Shown here one piece after another: positions 45,119 through 46,718 of a stretch of DNA of 46,718 bases (positions are counted from its first letter, which is position 1; every line of letters starts with the position of its first letter). A program made the position numbers and the translations under genes. The stretch lies in NCBI GenBank assembly GCA_947371275.1, contig CANBOV010000009.1, positions 1 through 46,718 of the forward strand. Reading direction: 5' to 3'. The notes below the pieces were generated by a model. It had not been told where the DNA came from, did no database searches, and saw only the letters and a list, made by a program, of their open reading frames with translations. The DNA comes from Flavobacteriaceae bacterium. Its GTDB lineage: Bacteria; Bacteroidota; Bacteroidia; Flavobacteriales; Flavobacteriaceae.

Positions 45119-45925
45119 TTATAGGTAGTAATAATCGGCAAAGGAATAAAAACCAACATTGTTGTTGTTGCTGTCCAATACCTCTACCCCAATTTGAAAC
45201 AATTTTCCTTCTATGTCTGGAGTAGCTCCATAGTTATAATGATACGGTTCCATAGTCCCTTTGTCAAATCCATTAGCTAAAGTTGCAGAGGCTTGCCCAT
45301 CTACGAAGAAACTAGGGTCGGTCAATGATTTTACTTTAGCGACCGCCAATACCGCCGCATAAGCTGGATTGGTTCCAAAACCAGCATCAAAATGGAAATT
45401 CTTAACTACCGCTGCAGCTCCATTGCTTTCTTGTGCATAAGAAGTCATGTTCCCATTCGCATAAGTCATTTGGTATTGCCCAGCATTAGATCCCTCACGG
45501 GTATACGATAGCACTAATTGATCTGAATTTACCTCACAATTAATAGTAAAATCACTACCGTAGGTATAAGTATACGTATGTGTTGCCGCATCATAAAAAT
45601 AAGGCAAATCATTAATACTTCTAATAGTGTTGTCGGAATTATAAGTGATAACGTCCGTGCTAGATAAAGTACCGTTGATATATTTTTTATCTGCAATGAC
45701 ACGATGCTGATTGTCATAAATAAATTCTTCTGCCAAAGTTTCGTCGGCCATTACAATCTTAGTCAATAAATTATTCTCGATAACCCACTGTCTTTCGTTA
45801 GGACTATTGTGGTAAAAAACTACTTTTTGTAAGTTCCCCGAACCTGTGGTGGGTGTTGCAGTTTCGTCATGGCTACAAGAAACCAAACCAAAAACAGCTA
45901 ATAGTAGTAAAATGGAATATTTCAT
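45119..45925 (-). CDS. Uncharacterised lipoprotein with YD-like repeats
   Basis: This 268-residue protein has a clean lipoprotein signal (MKYSILLLLAVFGLVSCSH, lipobox VSC). The mature part contains YD/RHS-like steps (EFIYDNQHRVIADKKY, ITYNSDNTIRSIND) and a run of Tyr/Thr near YFYDAATHTYTYTYG. It resembles the lipoprotein at 28587-29462 in style and motif. It stands between the sigma-54 regulator and lptE, which are otherwise usually adjacent, and seems to have its own promoter. Function unknown. Confidence 0.78.
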   Translation of the reverse strand: MKYSILLLLAVFGLVSCSHDETATPTTGSGNLQKVVFYHNSPNERQWVIENNLLTKIVMADETLAEEFIYDNQHRVIADKKYINGTLSSTDVITYNSDNTIRSINDLPYFYDAATHTYTYTYGSDFTINCEVNSDQLVLSYTREGSNAGQYQMTYANGNMTSYAQESNGAAAVVKNFHFDAGFGTNPAYAAVLAVAKVKSLTDPSFFVDGQASATLANGFDKGTMEPYHYNYGATPDIEGKLFQIGVEVLDSNNNNVGFYSFADYYYL

Positions 45926-45947
45926 AATATAAGTAAATTGGGTAGGA

Positions 45948-45979
45948 TAAAACTACGCCGTTTTAAATTAAAAGTCAAA
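45948..45979 (-). promoter_or_regulatory. Promoter of the lipoprotein gene upstream of lptE
   Basis: On the minus strand TTTG (45979-45976), a 20-bp spacer and TAGTTTTA (45955-45948; 7 of 8 to the -7 consensus) lie 22 bp before the ATG, just after the end of the sigma-54 regulator gene. Confidence 0.5.
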
Positions 45980-45980
45980 T

Positions 45981-46718
45981 TTATAAGTCAAACTGCTTTA
46001 TTTTTCGATAAAGTGTCCGTTCTGAAATGCCTAGCTCATCTGCCGCTGCCTTACGCTTGCCTTTATGACGCTCCAAAGATTTCTTAATCAACTCGATTTC
46101 TTTTTGCTCCAATTTCAATACTTCCTCTTCTTCAACGGTTTCAGCTACCAAATAATTGGCGTCGTCTTCATCATCTTCCTCAAAACGGGTATGCTCCACC
46201 GTATTAGTTGAAGGCAAGATGTTCATCCTTGGCTCTTCTTCAAATGATATCTCACTGTCAACTTCCTTCGAACCATACACTTTCTGAATCAAGCCCGGAT
46301 TAATGTCCTGCACCTTAGCACCATTTTTCATCAATTCCAATGTCAGCTTCTTCAAATCATTCAAGTCGCTCTTCATGTCAAAAAGTACCTTGTACAAGAT
46401 GTCACGCTCGGTAGCAAAGTCACTGTCCGATTTCTTGCCACCAATAACCGAAGGCAACGTACTCCCCTCAACGGGTAAATACGATTGTAAAGTCCCCAAC
46501 GAAATATCTCTATTAGTCTCCAATACCGAAATCTGCTCAGCCACATTGCGCAATTGCCGAATGTTGCCACTCCAGCGGTATTTCTGCAAAAACAAAATCG
46601 CGTCCTCCCGCAATTTAATAGGGGGCATTTTATACTTATATGAAAAGTCAGCCGCAAATTTTCGAAATAATAAATGGATGTCTTCTTTCCGGTCCCGCAA
46701 AGGGGGTAGCGGAATGTC
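45981..46718 (-). CDS. Sigma-54-dependent Fis-family regulator (5' part missing)
   Basis: This frame stays open to the window edge and reads DIPLPPLRDRKEDIHLLF at its visible start, the late part of the NtrC-type AAA+ domain (just before the sensor-2 segment KYRWSGNIRQLRNVAEQ). A TTG at 46700 is therefore not a start. A linker of about 100 residues with acidic stretches follows, then a Fis-type helix-turn-helix at the C-terminus (KAAADELGISERTLYRKIKQF). Such proteins activate RpoN promoters by ATP hydrolysis. The sensory N-terminus is outside the window. It is normally found upstream of lptE in flavobacteria. Confidence 0.93.
   Translation of the reverse strand, partial: DIPLPPLRDRKEDIHLLFRKFAADFSYKYKMPPIKLREDAILFLQKYRWSGNIRQLRNVAEQISVLETNRDISLGTLQSYLPVEGSTLPSVIGGKKSDSDFATERDILYKVLFDMKSDLNDLKKLTLELMKNGAKVQDINPGLIQKVYGSKEVDSEISFEEEPRMNILPSTNTVEHTRFEEDDEDDANYLVAETVEEEEVLKLEQKEIELIKKSLERHKGKRKAAADELGISERTLYRKIKQFDL

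Noticed and set aside
45067..45159. 31-codon N-terminal extension of LptE
   Set aside because: It overlaps the neighbouring gene and would hide the lipoprotein signal that starts at 45066.

Overview
The window is a 46.7 kb piece of an AT-rich chromosome from a member of the Bacteroidota, most likely Flavobacterium or a close relative. The signs are the Bacteroidota -7 box TAnnTTTG in front of several genes, a short (287 residue) primary sigma factor, exosortase F with its partner protein, SPII lipoproteins, a TonB receptor with a Cys-Cys plug motif, and the order sigma-54 regulator / lptE / TPR / secG / groS / groL. No phage, integrase, transposase or CRISPR array was seen, so this is core chromosome with some accessory islands.

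Layout: (1) 1-9166, the dcw cell wall and division cluster on the plus strand: murD (cut by the window start), ftsW, murG, murC, ftsQ, ftsA, ftsZ. It is followed by a yqeY-like gene and a tRNA-Arg(TCG) that has no entry among the protein ORFs. (2) 9860-10406, a gene-free stretch with a 22-bp-stem hairpin and a 98-bp tandem repeat. (3) 10407-14791, a light/DNA-repair operon: TIGR03643/DUF2805 protein, DUF2452 protein, flavin reductase-like protein, a 45-residue DUF2256 protein, an iron-sulfur (6-4)-type photolyase and a DASH cryptochrome; then an MtfA-like zinc peptidase. (4) 15666-25156, a tightly packed seven-gene minus-strand operon for beta-1,4-galactan and galactose: galM, two GH53 endo-galactanases, a GH2 beta-galactosidase, galK, galT and a sodium/sugar symporter, with a divergent GntR/LacI-type regulator at 25259-26257.

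(5) 26269-33307, minus-strand housekeeping genes rpe, the primary sigma factor, pnp, rpsO and a GAF-type methionine sulfoxide reductase. Between the sigma factor and pnp lies an uncharacterised lipoprotein gene flanked on both sides by arrays of a GC-rich palindromic repeat. (6) 33374-37247, exosortase F and its partner, then an apparent metal (probably copper) cassette: HYC_CC_PP protein, TonB receptor and secreted HMA-domain protein. (7) 37342-41157, beta carbonic anhydrase, a DedA membrane protein and a large secreted macroglobulin-like protein. (8) 41287-46718, groL, groS, secG, a TPR protein, lptE, a second lipoprotein and the 3' part of a sigma-54 regulator (cut by the window end).

The points most worth a second look are the photolyase operon with its uncharacterised partners, the metal cassette, the galactan operon that lacks its own SusC/SusD pair, and the families of hairpin-forming intergenic repeats. 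One loop motif of these repeats recurs at two distant loci, inside different stems.
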